NCBI GenBank assembly: GCA_000333235.1
Contig: CAPN01000051.1
Location: 620,001-684,000, forward strand
Length of the DNA: 64,000 bases
DNA from: Pseudoalteromonas luteoviolacea B = ATCC 29581
GTDB lineage: Bacteria; Pseudomonadota; Gammaproteobacteria; Enterobacterales; Alteromonadaceae
Reading direction: 5' to 3'
Shown here: one piece after another, positions 46,831 through 54,936 of the stretch
Layout of the letters: the number at the start of each line of letters is the position of its first letter
Numbering within the stretch: the stretch's first letter is position 1
Program-made: the position numbers and the translations under genes
Notes under the pieces: model-generated
Database searches by the model: none
Seen by the model: the letters and a program-made list of their open reading frames with translations, nothing else
Told to the model about the DNA's origin: nothing

Positions 46831-48735
46831 TTACTTATTTAGTAAATCACCATAAGGATTTTGGACATGTAACGATATCGGCTTTTCAAATCCCGGTAGT
46901 GTTAACTCATTTTGTGTGAGATTAAGGTCTGCTTCGTCAATCATTCCATCACCGAAGCGATAAATCAGTTCAAAATGACCATTATCTGCCGCGGTTTTAT
47001 ACTGCTGTTGATTTACAATCGTGGCTTCAAGTTGTTTAGCGTAACTTTCCCATTGCTTATCGTTATAGCGCTTAGCCAGTAACTTTTTAGTAAATTCTGG
47101 AGAAAAAACGGTCGCTGTTGCGTTATTACCACCAAACCCTTTAGAGTTAATGAAAGCGATATCCATGGCTTCACATGGGTAGTGGTGGGTACGAATATCT
47201 AAATGTTCAGCATGAACATCGTCTGCAACTTTATCAATTGTCGTGATCCCTGGCATGATTTGGTGCGCAAAAACACCAAGCGCCATCGCTAATTGGTCGC
47301 CACTTGCAGGAGCAATGGTGTGACCAACAAAGGCTTTAGGTGCAGCAACCTTCCAGCCATCGATCGAAAATGTTTGGGCAATTTTATGATAGATAGCAGA
47401 CTCAGTGACGCGATTTTGTGGTGTACTCGACCCGTGCGCTAAAATAAAACTGCGTGAACGAACCGAATCTTCACCGGCGATTTGCGCCGCAAGTGAAACC
47501 GATTTAGCCATGGTAATGTAATTGCCAGGACCAGGGGCGGTAATCGACTTTTTGATCCCATCAGCATTAACGTAAACGTCTGCTACTGAGCCTAAAATAT
47601 CTGCGCCTAACTCTAGCGCTAGAGCATCATCCATTAAAATAGCCACTTGCGCGCCTTCGCCAATGGTAAAGCCACAGTTTTCGCCAAATGGTCGACTTGT
47701 TCTGCGGTAATCTACGACATCGCTATTGTCTAACTTTTTCAAGCCTTCTTCGTTTGCAAGCGCAGACATATTACCAAATCCTTCGATAATCTCTGGCGTC
47801 ACTGCACATTCAACACTTGCAACAATTGCAACACGAGTACGGCCAGCCTGGATGTCATTTACAGCAGCTCGAAGGTTATATAAAAACGTTGCGCAGGCGC
47901 CAGATGTTGTGAAGGTTGTCCCAACACTGCCGGTAACGTAAGCGTTAATAAAATCCGTCGACATGGTGTTTAATCCTAATGCCAATTGTTTGGTACTGAC
48001 TCGCTCCCCTAATAATCGGCTTTTAAATAACCCACCAAAACCTTCTTCATTAACTTGGCCTGCAACAGACGCTGAATACGTCCCAATTTTATCTGGCTCG
48101 ACGCTATTCATTACTGTTTGCCAATCTAGGCCCGTCGATCGAATTGCATCGGTGGCTGCAAAAATTGTCGCCTGCAAGCCTCTTGGTTGATACCGGCTAT
48201 TGTAAAGTACGGATGGATCAAACCCAGTTGGAAATTGGCCAGCGGCTTTGATTGGATTGTCACGATAGGTATCGTGTTTAATCTCTAGCGTGCCTTCGAT
48301 TGAAACTTCAACCTCTTTACTGTCAATCTCAGTAACGATCCAATTCGCTGGAACTGGGTTTGGCAAATCTCTTTTTTTAGTAATAAAGCGGATTGACTCC
48401 CCCACTTTATTTGTAAATGATAACTTTTGATGGCCATGAGTAGCGTCTACATCAAAGTGATTTTTTTCGATTTTTCTTATTAGTGTACCGTCTAAAATCG
48501 TTTGACCTAACTTTTGCTCAATGTCTGCAACATCAATTGGTTCACCATTGGATAAAGTATAATCGCCGTTATTATGACGAACTAAATTCATTAAACAAGC
48601 AAGACCCAAAAAGGTTTCTTGTCTTTGTTTTGCATCAAGTGAGTCAAGCACGATTCTTTTGTAGCCCTGGTGGAAAGAAGTACGCCCTGCTGCGTTAATA
48701 CCACCCATGCCGACGATTACTGGTAATGCAGTCAT
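46831..48735 (-). CDS. fabY: Beta-ketoacyl-ACP synthase FabY
   Basis: A 634-residue ketosynthase whose size and sequence fit FabY of Pseudomonas aeruginosa, which starts fatty acid synthesis by condensing acetyl-CoA with malonyl-ACP. The start PVIVGMGGINAAGRTSFHQGYKRIVLDSLD, the long N-terminal region (about 1-180), GFDPSVLYNSRYQPRGLQATI and GFGGLFKSRLLGERVSTKQLALG closely follow that protein from memory. The active-site Cys281 is in TTSGACATFLYNL; the two histidines are in LAHGSSTPQNRVTE and FVGHTIAPASGDQLAMA. The AraC gene is divergent 121 bases away. Confidence 0.9.
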   Translation of the reverse strand: MTALPVIVGMGGINAAGRTSFHQGYKRIVLDSLDAKQRQETFLGLACLMNLVRHNNGDYTLSNGEPIDVADIEQKLGQTILDGTLIRKIEKNHFDVDATHGHQKLSFTNKVGESIRFITKKRDLPNPVPANWIVTEIDSKEVEVSIEGTLEIKHDTYRDNPIKAAGQFPTGFDPSVLYNSRYQPRGLQATIFAATDAIRSTGLDWQTVMNSVEPDKIGTYSASVAGQVNEEGFGGLFKSRLLGERVSTKQLALGLNTMSTDFINAYVTGSVGTTFTTSGACATFLYNLRAAVNDIQAGRTRVAIVASVECAVTPEIIEGFGNMSALANEEGLKKLDNSDVVDYRRTSRPFGENCGFTIGEGAQVAILMDDALALELGADILGSVADVYVNADGIKKSITAPGPGNYITMAKSVSLAAQIAGEDSVRSRSFILAHGSSTPQNRVTESAIYHKIAQTFSIDGWKVAAPKAFVGHTIAPASGDQLAMALGVFAHQIMPGITTIDKVADDVHAEHLDIRTHHYPCEAMDIAFINSKGFGGNNATATVFSPEFTKKLLAKRYNDKQWESYAKQLEATIVNQQQYKTAADNGHFELIYRFGDGMIDEADLNLTQNELTLPGFEKPISLHVQNPYGDLLNK

Positions 48736-48856
48736 TTGTTAACCTTTGGAATTTACTACTATTGTTTCTATTGTAAATCCTTTAAAGTAAACTCTTTCTT
48801 CATTTAAGGTCACGCAACCGTGATTTTAGGACACGAAACACTGGTCAGAGGTGCGC

Positions 48857-49846
48857 ATGAGTACGGTAAATATTGCCTTCGTGGTTTATGAGCAAATGCT
48901 TATGACAAGTTTGACTTTACCAATAGAAATGCTCAAAGCAGGTGAAGCTTACGCACGACGCCATCTCGATCGCGGTCAGTATAAAAAATTGAATATTCAA
49001 TTGGTGAGTAATGACGGACATGCAATAGACTGTGTGCTAGGCGCCACTATTCCAACCTCCTCAGTCAATCAAACACCGCTTCAAGATTACGTATTCACGC
49101 CGAGTATATGGCGAAACCCAAGGCCAGTCGTTAAAACGTCAAGTCAAACCATCGATTGGTTAAATAACCAGTGGCATAAGGGTGCAACGATTATAGGTGT
49201 AGGCACTGGAGTATGCTTGCTCTCTGAGTCTAAATTGCTCGATGGCCATTCTGCAACCACTCACTGGCATTATGCCTCTCAATTTAAACGAGACTATCCT
49301 TCAGTTAATTTAAAGCCTGATTACTTCATCACCCAATCTGAACGGATATACACTGTCGCAAGTTTAAATGCTCTCGCAGATGTCATTGTTCATCTATTGT
49401 CGATTCTTTATGGAAACTTGTGCGCACAACATGTTCAGCGGAATTTTTCCCATGAAGTACGTAAGCCATATGAAGAACAACGTTTTTTAGAAGGAGGTAA
49501 TGACCGTCATGCTGATGAGCTTATTGCTGATATTCAATTTTGGTTAAAATCGAATCTGCAAGAAGAAATTCATTTCGAGTCTGTTGCTACTTACTTTTCA
49601 ATTTCATATCGAACCATGACTCGACGCTTTCGTAAAGCGATAGGACTATCTCCACTTGAGTATTTAACTAAACTTAGAATTGAAAGTGCCACTGAACTAT
49701 TGGCAACCACTAATCTAGAAATCCAAGAAATTGCAATAACTGTTGGCTGTGCCAATCAAGGTCAGTTTGCTCGTATGTTTAAATCACAACTCGGCCAAAC
49801 ACCCAGTGAATATCGAAAAGTAGTGCGAAAGAAATTATTCTCATAG
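48857..49846 (+). CDS. GlxA/AraC-family transcriptional regulator
   Basis: A 329-residue protein with an N-terminal DJ-1/PfpI-like domain (about 1-185) containing the IIGVGTGVCLLSESKLLDGHSATTHWHY block, with Cys in the nucleophile-elbow position, and a C-terminal AraC double helix-turn-helix (about 225-325) ending VGCANQGQFARMFKSQLGQTPSEYRK. I placed the start at the ATG at 48857, five bases after an AGAGGTG site; the GTG at 48851 overlaps that site. It is divergent from fabY and is the natural candidate regulator of it, or of itself. Confidence 0.9.
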   Translation: MSTVNIAFVVYEQMLMTSLTLPIEMLKAGEAYARRHLDRGQYKKLNIQLVSNDGHAIDCVLGATIPTSSVNQTPLQDYVFTPSIWRNPRPVVKTSSQTIDWLNNQWHKGATIIGVGTGVCLLSESKLLDGHSATTHWHYASQFKRDYPSVNLKPDYFITQSERIYTVASLNALADVIVHLLSILYGNLCAQHVQRNFSHEVRKPYEEQRFLEGGNDRHADELIADIQFWLKSNLQEEIHFESVATYFSISYRTMTRRFRKAIGLSPLEYLTKLRIESATELLATTNLEIQEIAITVGCANQGQFARMFKSQLGQTPSEYRKVVRKKLFS

Positions 49847-49872
49847 CCTGACGGCTTTTTTAAGTCTTAATT

Positions 49873-50346
49873 TCAGAGAATTTGATTAATTAAAAATACG
49901 TCTTCTTTATTATTAATAGTGTGACGGATCTCCTCGTCAACCACTAAACCGCCTATCTTTTTACCAAGTGGTGAGTCTAAACTTATTGTCCAAACGATAT
50001 GACCTCCATACTGAATTTTCTGTCCACCGGAATTTGGCACAATACAATACCAATACGCCATATCATCACTATCAAGCAACTGGACAAGTGATCCGGGTTC
50101 AACTTTAGTAAATTTCCTACTTGCTACCTCATCGAACAAACGTAAACTATTTATTGTATTATCAGCACGCTGAGAATGACCATGTGCGAGATACCCCGCT
50201 TCTATAGCCAGCGAATCATATTGTGTTTCGGCAATGCTCTGTTCATGTACCGCTCCTTCACGAGCCTGGTACGCCGCCTCTTTTGCTTCTAAAATTGTGT
50301 TTTCAAGCGCAAATCGAATTTGCTCTATGATTGCAGCTTTGTTCAT
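49873..50346 (-). CDS. GreA/GreB C-terminal-domain-like protein
   Basis: A 157-residue soluble protein. The N-terminal helix pair (about 1-70, KAAIIEQIRFALENTILEAKEAAYQAREGAVHEQSIAETQYDSLAIEAGYLAHGHSQRA) resembles the start of a family annotated as GreAB-type transcription elongation factors in Pseudomonas. The C-terminal half (about 80-150: EPGSLVQLL, YWYCIVPNSGG, WTISLDSPLGKKIGGLVVDEEI) matches the FKBP-like GreA/GreB C-terminal domain, including the SPLG..L.G.. .GDE motif. It lacks the long coiled-coil tip acids of true Gre factors as far as I see. The ATG lies 2 bases after the stop of the upstream lipoprotein gene. Confidence 0.7.
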   Translation of the reverse strand: MNKAAIIEQIRFALENTILEAKEAAYQAREGAVHEQSIAETQYDSLAIEAGYLAHGHSQRADNTINSLRLFDEVASRKFTKVEPGSLVQLLDSDDMAYWYCIVPNSGGQKIQYGGHIVWTISLDSPLGKKIGGLVVDEEIRHTINNKEDVFLINQIL

Positions 50347-50348
50347 TT

Positions 50349-50789
50349 TTACCACTCTTTCATCACCCTAAATTGCATCGAAGCGACTTCAACATTATTA
50401 GTAAAAACCTGAATTTCCCAAATCATATCTTCAGTATAACAAACCCCTACCATCGCTTGAGCCATAAAGATATTACCCTCAATTCGTTGCCAAATTAACG
50501 GTATCGTCCCCATGTTCATTGATACACCTTTAAGTTGCCCCTTTGGCACTTGATTATCAGTCGTTTTTATAAACACTTGAAATGCTTCTTCAGGCACAAC
50601 AACATCGCGACTAAGTACAATCTGCTCAGCATTTAGCCGTTCAGCACATATTTTTTGTTTTAAACACGATTTTAAGAAATTTGAACTTTCACTTTTTTCT
50701 GAACTTTCGTGTATAATTGACGATAGCTCTCCACAGCCTATTAAGAAGGTGGAGAGTAATAAGACTAAAAGCGTATAAATAGTAGGCAT
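50349..50789 (-). CDS. Hypothetical lipoprotein, possible YtkA/FixH-like domain
   Basis: A 146-residue protein from the ATG at 50789, with signal peptide MPTIYTLLVLLLSTFLIGC and lipobox LIGC (Cys19); Gly at +2 suggests outer-membrane sorting. The frame is open to a TTG at 50837, which is less likely because it would displace the signal. The mature protein has a Ser/Glu-rich linker, a cysteine pair (SCLKQKIC), then SMNMGTIPLIWQRIEGNIFMAQAMVGVCYTEDMIWEIQVF, an immunoglobulin-like pattern resembling YtkA/FixH domains. Located upstream of, and divergent from, the cbb3 oxidase operon, so a role in copper or oxidase assembly is worth testing. Function not established. Confidence 0.6.
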   Translation of the reverse strand: MPTIYTLLVLLLSTFLIGCGELSSIIHESSEKSESSNFLKSCLKQKICAERLNAEQIVLSRDVVVPEEAFQVFIKTTDNQVPKGQLKGVSMNMGTIPLIWQRIEGNIFMAQAMVGVCYTEDMIWEIQVFTNNVEVASMQFRVMKEW

Positions 50790-50888
50790 AACGAGACAAG
50801 TTGATGGTTGACTTTTTAACAAAGGCGATAGTAGCAAATATTTTTAGCAATGTGTGATTTCGTCAACGTAAATATCTCAACCCAAAAT

Positions 50889-50902
50889 TTGATTGATGTC
50901 AT
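50889..50902. promoter_or_regulatory. Weak FNR-box candidate upstream of ccoN
   Basis: TTGAT (50889-50893), four bases, then GTCAT (50898-50902): five of five in the left half and three of five in the right half of the TTGAT-N4-ATCAA consensus. An fnr gene in the same cluster and known FNR control of cbb3 oxidases make it plausible, but one half site is poor. Confidence 0.3.
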
Positions 50903-51028
50903 TATTTTATGTGATTGAGGTATCTTTTTATTTGCAAAAAAATTATCATTTTCCTTGCAAAAAATAAGGTTTCTCGAGTTCGTTTTTTGTACTTTTCAAA
51001 CACTTGTAGCAAATGTTAGAAACTCAAA

Positions 51029-51069
51029 CAACGAGATCGTTGAAAATATAACAGGGCCTGTTTTACAGG
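51029..51069 (+). promoter_or_regulatory. Dyad elements in the ccoN leader
   Basis: CAACGA-GA-TCGTTG (51029-51042) is a 6-bp palindrome with a 2-base centre. It is followed by ACAGG-G-CCTGT (51051-51061), whose right arm also pairs with a further ACAGG (51065-51069). The three alternating arms could form two mutually exclusive hairpins just before the ccoN ribosome binding site. Confidence 0.35.
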
Positions 51070-51111
51070 TAATTCATTTCTAAACGCATAAATTGCAGCG
51101 GAATCCAGAAA

Positions 51112-52545
51112 ATGAGCCAAACAGTAGCATCACAAACTGAGTACAATTATAAAGTTGTACGCCAATTCGCTATTATGACAGTGATTTGGGGCATCGTTGG
51201 CATGGGTGTAGGTGTATTAATTGCGGCCCAGCTTGCTTGGCCTTGGTTAAACTTCGACACACCATGGTTAACTTACTCTAGACTACGTCCGTTACACACG
51301 AACGCAGTTATTTTCGCATTTGGTACAAGTGCACTATTTGCAACGTCTTATTACGTTGTTCAACGTACCTGTCAAACGCGTCTTTTCTCAGACAAACTTG
51401 CAGCATTCACTTTCTGGGGCTGGCAAGCAATCATCGTATCTGCGGCGATTACATTACCTCTTGGTATTACAACGTCTAAAGAATACGCTGAACTTGAATG
51501 GCCAATTGACATCGCTATCGCGGTTGTTTGGGTCAGTTATGCAGTGGTGTTCTTCGGCACGCTTATTAAGCGTAAAGTATCACACATCTATGTTGCGAAC
51601 TGGTTCTATGCAGGTTTCATTATTACAGTTGCTATTCTTCACATCGTAAACAGTATGGCTGTACCTGTATCTTTAACTAAATCATACTCAATCTACGCGG
51701 GTGCAGTAGATGCGATGGTTCAGTGGTGGTACGGTCACAACGCAGTAGGTTTCTTATTAACCGCTGGTTTCCTAGGTATGATGTACTATTTCGTACCGAA
51801 ACAAGCTGGCCGTCCAGTTTACTCTTACCGTTTATCCGTCGTTCACTTTTGGGCACTTGTTTCTCTCTACATTTGGGCAGGTCCTCACCACTTACACTAC
51901 ACTGCTCTACCTGATTGGACTCAGTCTTTAGGTATGGTGATGTCAGTGATCCTATTCGTTCCTTCGTGGGGTGGTATGATCAACGGCATCATGACGCTAT
52001 CTGGCGCATGGCACAAACTTCGTACTGACCCAGTACTTCGATTCCTAGTTGTATCACTATCGTTCTATGGTATGTCTACGTTCGAAGGCCCGATGATGGC
52101 TATCAAGTCAGTAAACGCGCTTTCACACTATACAGATTGGACAGTGGGTCACGTTCACTCTGGTGCATTAGGTTGGGTTGCGATGATTTCTATCGGTGCG
52201 ATTTACCATCTAATCCCTGCTCTATTCGGTCACGCAGGTATGTACAGTGTTCGTTTAGTTAACACGCACTTCTGGTTACACACTGTAGGTGTTGTTCTAT
52301 ACATCGTAGCAATGTGGATCTCTGGTGTGATGCAAGGTCTAATGTGGCGCGCAGTTAACGCTGACGGTACATTAATGTACAGTTTCGTACAAAGCCTTGA
52401 AGCATCTAAGCCTTTCTACATCATGCGTTTCCTAGGTGGTGTATTCATCGTAGCGGGTATGCTTGTAATGGCTTACAACACTTACCGTACTGTGACAGCG
52501 AAAAGCGGCTCATTAGCTGACTCAGCTAAAGCTCAATTGGCTTAA
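51112..52545 (+). CDS. ccoN: Cytochrome c oxidase cbb3-type catalytic subunit I
   Basis: Catalytic subunit that reduces O2 to water and pumps protons, with high oxygen affinity. The 477-residue protein has 12 predicted helices. Heme and copper ligands are visible: His62 ([12 protein letters not shown]), His209 ([10 protein letters not shown]), His259 and His260 ([14 protein letters not shown]) and His347/His349 ([14 protein letters not shown]). Tyr in YGHN is the cross-linked residue of the C-type oxidases. It opens the ccoNOQP operon. Codon use is biased toward optimal codons (CTA, GTA, TCT) unlike flanking genes, consistent with high expression. Confidence 0.97.
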   Translation: MSQTVASQTEYNYKVVRQFAIMTVIWGIVGMGVGVLIAAQLAWPWLNFDTPWLTYSRLRPLHTNAVIFAFGTSALFATSYYVVQRTCQTRLFSDKLAAFTFWGWQAIIVSAAITLPLGITTSKEYAELEWPIDIAIAVVWVSYAVVFFGTLIKRKVSHIYVANWFYAGFIITVAILHIVNSMAVPVSLTKSYSIYAGAVDAMVQWWYGHNAVGFLLTAGFLGMMYYFVPKQAGRPVYSYRLSVVHFWALVSLYIWAGPHHLHYTALPDWTQSLGMVMSVILFVPSWGGMINGIMTLSGAWHKLRTDPVLRFLVVSLSFYGMSTFEGPMMAIKSVNALSHYTDWTVGHVHSGALGWVAMISIGAIYHLIPALFGHAGMYSVRLVNTHFWLHTVGVVLYIVAMWISGVMQGLMWRAVNADGTLMYSFVQSLEASKPFYIMRFLGGVFIVAGMLVMAYNTYRTVTAKSGSLADSAKAQLA

Positions 52546-52557
52546 GGGGTGTAAAGA

Positions 52558-53178
52558 ATGGCAAATAAAAATTCAACCAACAAACACGAAATCGTTGAAA
52601 AGAACGTTGGCCTGATGGCTATTTTAACGGTATTCGCAATTAGCTTTGGTGCCTTAGTTGAAATTACACCGCTTATGTTCCAAAAAGACACCACTCAACC
52701 CGTAGATGGCCTTCGCCCTCTTACTGCGCTTGAAATGGAAGGTCGTGATATCTACATCCGTGAAGGGTGCTATGGTTGTCACTCACAAATGATCCGCCCA
52801 TTCCGTGATGAAGTAGAGCGCTATGGCCACTACTCTGTTGCCGGTGAATCTGTTTGGGATCACCCATTCCAATGGGGTTCTAAACGTACTGGTCCTGATC
52901 TAGCTCGCGTTGGCCAGCGTTATTCAGATGATTGGCACTACGCTCACTTAATGGATCCGCGTTCAGTGGTTCCAGAGTCGAACATGCCAGCGTACCCTTG
53001 GTTAGACAAAAACGTACTGGATGGCAAGTTAACAGCCAAGAAACTTGAAGTATTCAAAGGGTTTGGCGTTCCATACACCGAAGAAGACATCAAAGGTGCA
53101 GAAGAAGCAGTTAAAGGTAAAACAGAAATGCAAGCCCTTATCGCTTATCTGCAACAACTTGGTACACACTTGAAGTAA
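52558..53178 (+). CDS. ccoO: Cytochrome c oxidase cbb3-type, monoheme subunit
   Basis: A 206-residue membrane-anchored cytochrome c. One N-terminal helix (about 18-36) is followed by the heme-binding CYGCH (71-75) in [20 protein letters not shown], with the axial Met in [12 protein letters not shown]. It passes electrons from CcoP to CcoN. It lies 12 bases after ccoN and 6 before ccoQ. Confidence 0.96.
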   Translation: MANKNSTNKHEIVEKNVGLMAILTVFAISFGALVEITPLMFQKDTTQPVDGLRPLTALEMEGRDIYIREGCYGCHSQMIRPFRDEVERYGHYSVAGESVWDHPFQWGSKRTGPDLARVGQRYSDDWHYAHLMDPRSVVPESNMPAYPWLDKNVLDGKLTAKKLEVFKGFGVPYTEEDIKGAEEAVKGKTEMQALIAYLQQLGTHLK

Positions 53179-53184
53179 TTTATT

Positions 53185-53370
53185 ATGGATTACGGCACAT
53201 ACAGAGGCATTTTAACTCTGGTAATTTTGGTACTGTTTATCGTGATTGTCGTGTGGGCTTACAGCAAACGCACAAAAAATCGCTTCGACGATGCAGCTAA
53301 TGCAATTTTCGAAGATGAAAAGGCACACAATAAGACGATCTCTAACGAGGAAAAGGAGTCTGAAAAATGA
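53185..53370 (+). CDS. ccoQ: Cytochrome c oxidase cbb3-type, CcoQ subunit
   Basis: A 61-residue protein with one membrane helix (about 6-28, GILTLVILVLFIVIVVWAYS) and a charged tail, the usual CcoQ layout. CcoQ/FixQ stabilises the oxidase complex. Its stop overlaps the ccoP start as ATGA. Confidence 0.93.
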   Translation: MDYGTYRGILTLVILVLFIVIVVWAYSKRTKNRFDDAANAIFEDEKAHNKTISNEEKESEK

Positions 53371-54332
53371 CTAGCTTTTGGAGCATTTGGGTCATCGTAT
53401 TGACCGTAGCGTGTCTAGCTCTTATTTTCGGCTTACTACTTTGGAACCTGAAAAACTACACGGGTGTTGAAGAAGGTGAAAGCTGTGGACATGAGTTTGA
53501 CGGAATTGAAGAATTAAATAACCCACTGCCAAAGTGGTGGACAATTATGTTCTTCGCTTGTTTTGTATGGTCTGTGTTTTATTTAGCAGCCTACCCTGGC
53601 CTTGGTAATTGGGCTGGATTGTTTAAATGGACAAGCTCAAACCAAGGTGTTACATCGATGGCGGAATCTAAACAAGCTGTTATCGAAGCACATGAAAATG
53701 GTGAGCGTGTTCAATTAGACCAAGAATACCGCGCTGCGGATGAACGTTTTGGTCCAATCTTTAAGCAATACGCGTCGCAAGACATCGAAACCCTAGTTAA
53801 AGATGAAAAAGCACTTGAAATCGGTCAACGCTTGTTTGCGCAAAACTGTGCTCAATGTCACGGTTCGGATGGACGTGGTGGTTTAGGGTTCCCTAACCTA
53901 ACTGACAACGATTGGTTGTATGGTGGTACTCCAGATAAGATCAAAGAAACACTGCTAAATGGTCGTGTTGCTGCGATGCCTGGTTGGAAAGATGCCTTAG
54001 GCGAACAAGGTATTAAAGAAATGACTGCCTACGTACTAAGTCTGTCAGGCCGTACGGTAAACCAAAAAGACGCGGATGCAGGTAAAGCAAAATTTGCAAT
54101 GTGCGCTGCGTGTCATGGTATGGACGGTAAAGGCTCTGTTGCACATAACCTGCCGTTTGGAGCTCCTAACCTAACAGACAACATTTGGTTATACGGTGGT
54201 TCTCAACGTGCAGTTGAAGAAACGCTTAACCACGGTCGTCAAGGTGTAATGCCAGCGTGGAAAGACATTCTAGGCGAAGACAAAGTTCACTTATTGACAG
54301 CGTATGTTTACAGCTTGTCTAATGCACAATAA
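53367..54332 (+). CDS. ccoP: Cytochrome c oxidase cbb3-type, diheme subunit
   Basis: A 321-residue diheme cytochrome c with two membrane helices (about 5-28 and 58-78) and two periplasmic cytochrome domains. Heme-binding CAQCH is at 161-165 and CAACH at 246-250. Axial methionines are likely in AAMPGWKD and GVMPAWKD. It takes electrons from soluble cytochromes. The acidic EEGESCGHEFDGIEE linker between the helices is a known CcoP trait. A strong terminator follows, separating structural from assembly genes. Confidence 0.96.
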   Translation: MTSFWSIWVIVLTVACLALIFGLLLWNLKNYTGVEEGESCGHEFDGIEELNNPLPKWWTIMFFACFVWSVFYLAAYPGLGNWAGLFKWTSSNQGVTSMAESKQAVIEAHENGERVQLDQEYRAADERFGPIFKQYASQDIETLVKDEKALEIGQRLFAQNCAQCHGSDGRGGLGFPNLTDNDWLYGGTPDKIKETLLNGRVAAMPGWKDALGEQGIKEMTAYVLSLSGRTVNQKDADAGKAKFAMCAACHGMDGKGSVAHNLPFGAPNLTDNIWLYGGSQRAVEETLNHGRQGVMPAWKDILGEDKVHLLTAYVYSLSNAQ

Positions 54333-54350
54333 TAGAACTTAATTAAGATC

Positions 54351-54378
54351 AAAAAAGCCTCCGTTTGGAGGCTTTTTT
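54351..54378 (+). terminator. Rho-independent terminator after ccoNOQP
   Basis: AAAAAAGCCTCC (54351-54362) and GGAGGCTTTTTT (54367-54378) pair around GTTT, and the T run is T8. The flanking A run also makes it active as seen from the other side, but no gene approaches from there. Confidence 0.95.
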
Positions 54379-54438
54379 TTGTTTTTTTCAAAGTATTTAA
54401 GATAAAATAGTCGTACCTTTTTAGAGTAGTAGAGTCCT

Positions 54439-54930
54439 ATGAATCCAACTCCGTGGTATAAAAATTTTTGGCCCTGGTTTTTAATGTTTTTTCCTTTGGT
54501 CACTATTGTTGCGTGTGTATTACTTGTGTTTGTAGCAGTCGGAAATGGTCCTGATTTAGTCGTTGATGATTATTATAAAAAAGGTAAGGCAATAAACCTT
54601 GAACTGACTAAATTTGACAAAGCAAAAGCGCTTTACCTTCACGGTGATTTAACCGTTTCAGATAATCGAGCCGTCTTTACTTTTACCAAAGGTGATCATA
54701 GTAAAGTAACTGCTATAAAAGCATCTTTTTATCATAGAACCATCAAAATACATGACTTTTCAACAACGTTATTAAAAAATGCAGACGGCCAATTTACCGC
54801 AACACTCCAACAGTTCGAGCCCGGAGCATACACCGTTTTCTTACAACCAATGGACGAAAGTTGGAAACTTAAAGAAAATATCCATCTTCCAACTGAAAAT
54901 ACAGTTTCTATTAGCCCTGAATATAAGTAG
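54439..54930 (+). CDS. FixH family protein
   Basis: A 163-residue protein with one N-terminal membrane helix (about 8-35, NFWPWFLMFFPLVTIVACVLLVFVAV) and an extracytoplasmic Ig-like domain. NPTPWYKNFWPWFL and GPDLVVDDYYKKGKAINLELTKFDKA are characteristic of FixH/CcoH, which is required for cbb3 oxidase assembly and copper delivery in other bacteria. It precedes the copper ATPase gene by 6 bases. Confidence 0.9.
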   Translation: MNPTPWYKNFWPWFLMFFPLVTIVACVLLVFVAVGNGPDLVVDDYYKKGKAINLELTKFDKAKALYLHGDLTVSDNRAVFTFTKGDHSKVTAIKASFYHRTIKIHDFSTTLLKNADGQFTATLQQFEPGAYTVFLQPMDESWKLKENIHLPTENTVSISPEYK

Positions 54931-54936
54931 GTCATC

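Larger units (their letters stand above)
50790..51111. promoter_or_regulatory. Divergent region upstream of the cbb3 oxidase operon
   Basis: A 322-bp AT-rich gap between the divergent lipoprotein gene and ccoN. No convincing open frame. It contains a weak FNR-like dyad, a directly repeated TTGCAAAAAA (50932-50941 and 50955-50964, 23 bases apart), and two dyads in the probable 5' leader, all listed separately or as findings. Confidence 0.6.
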
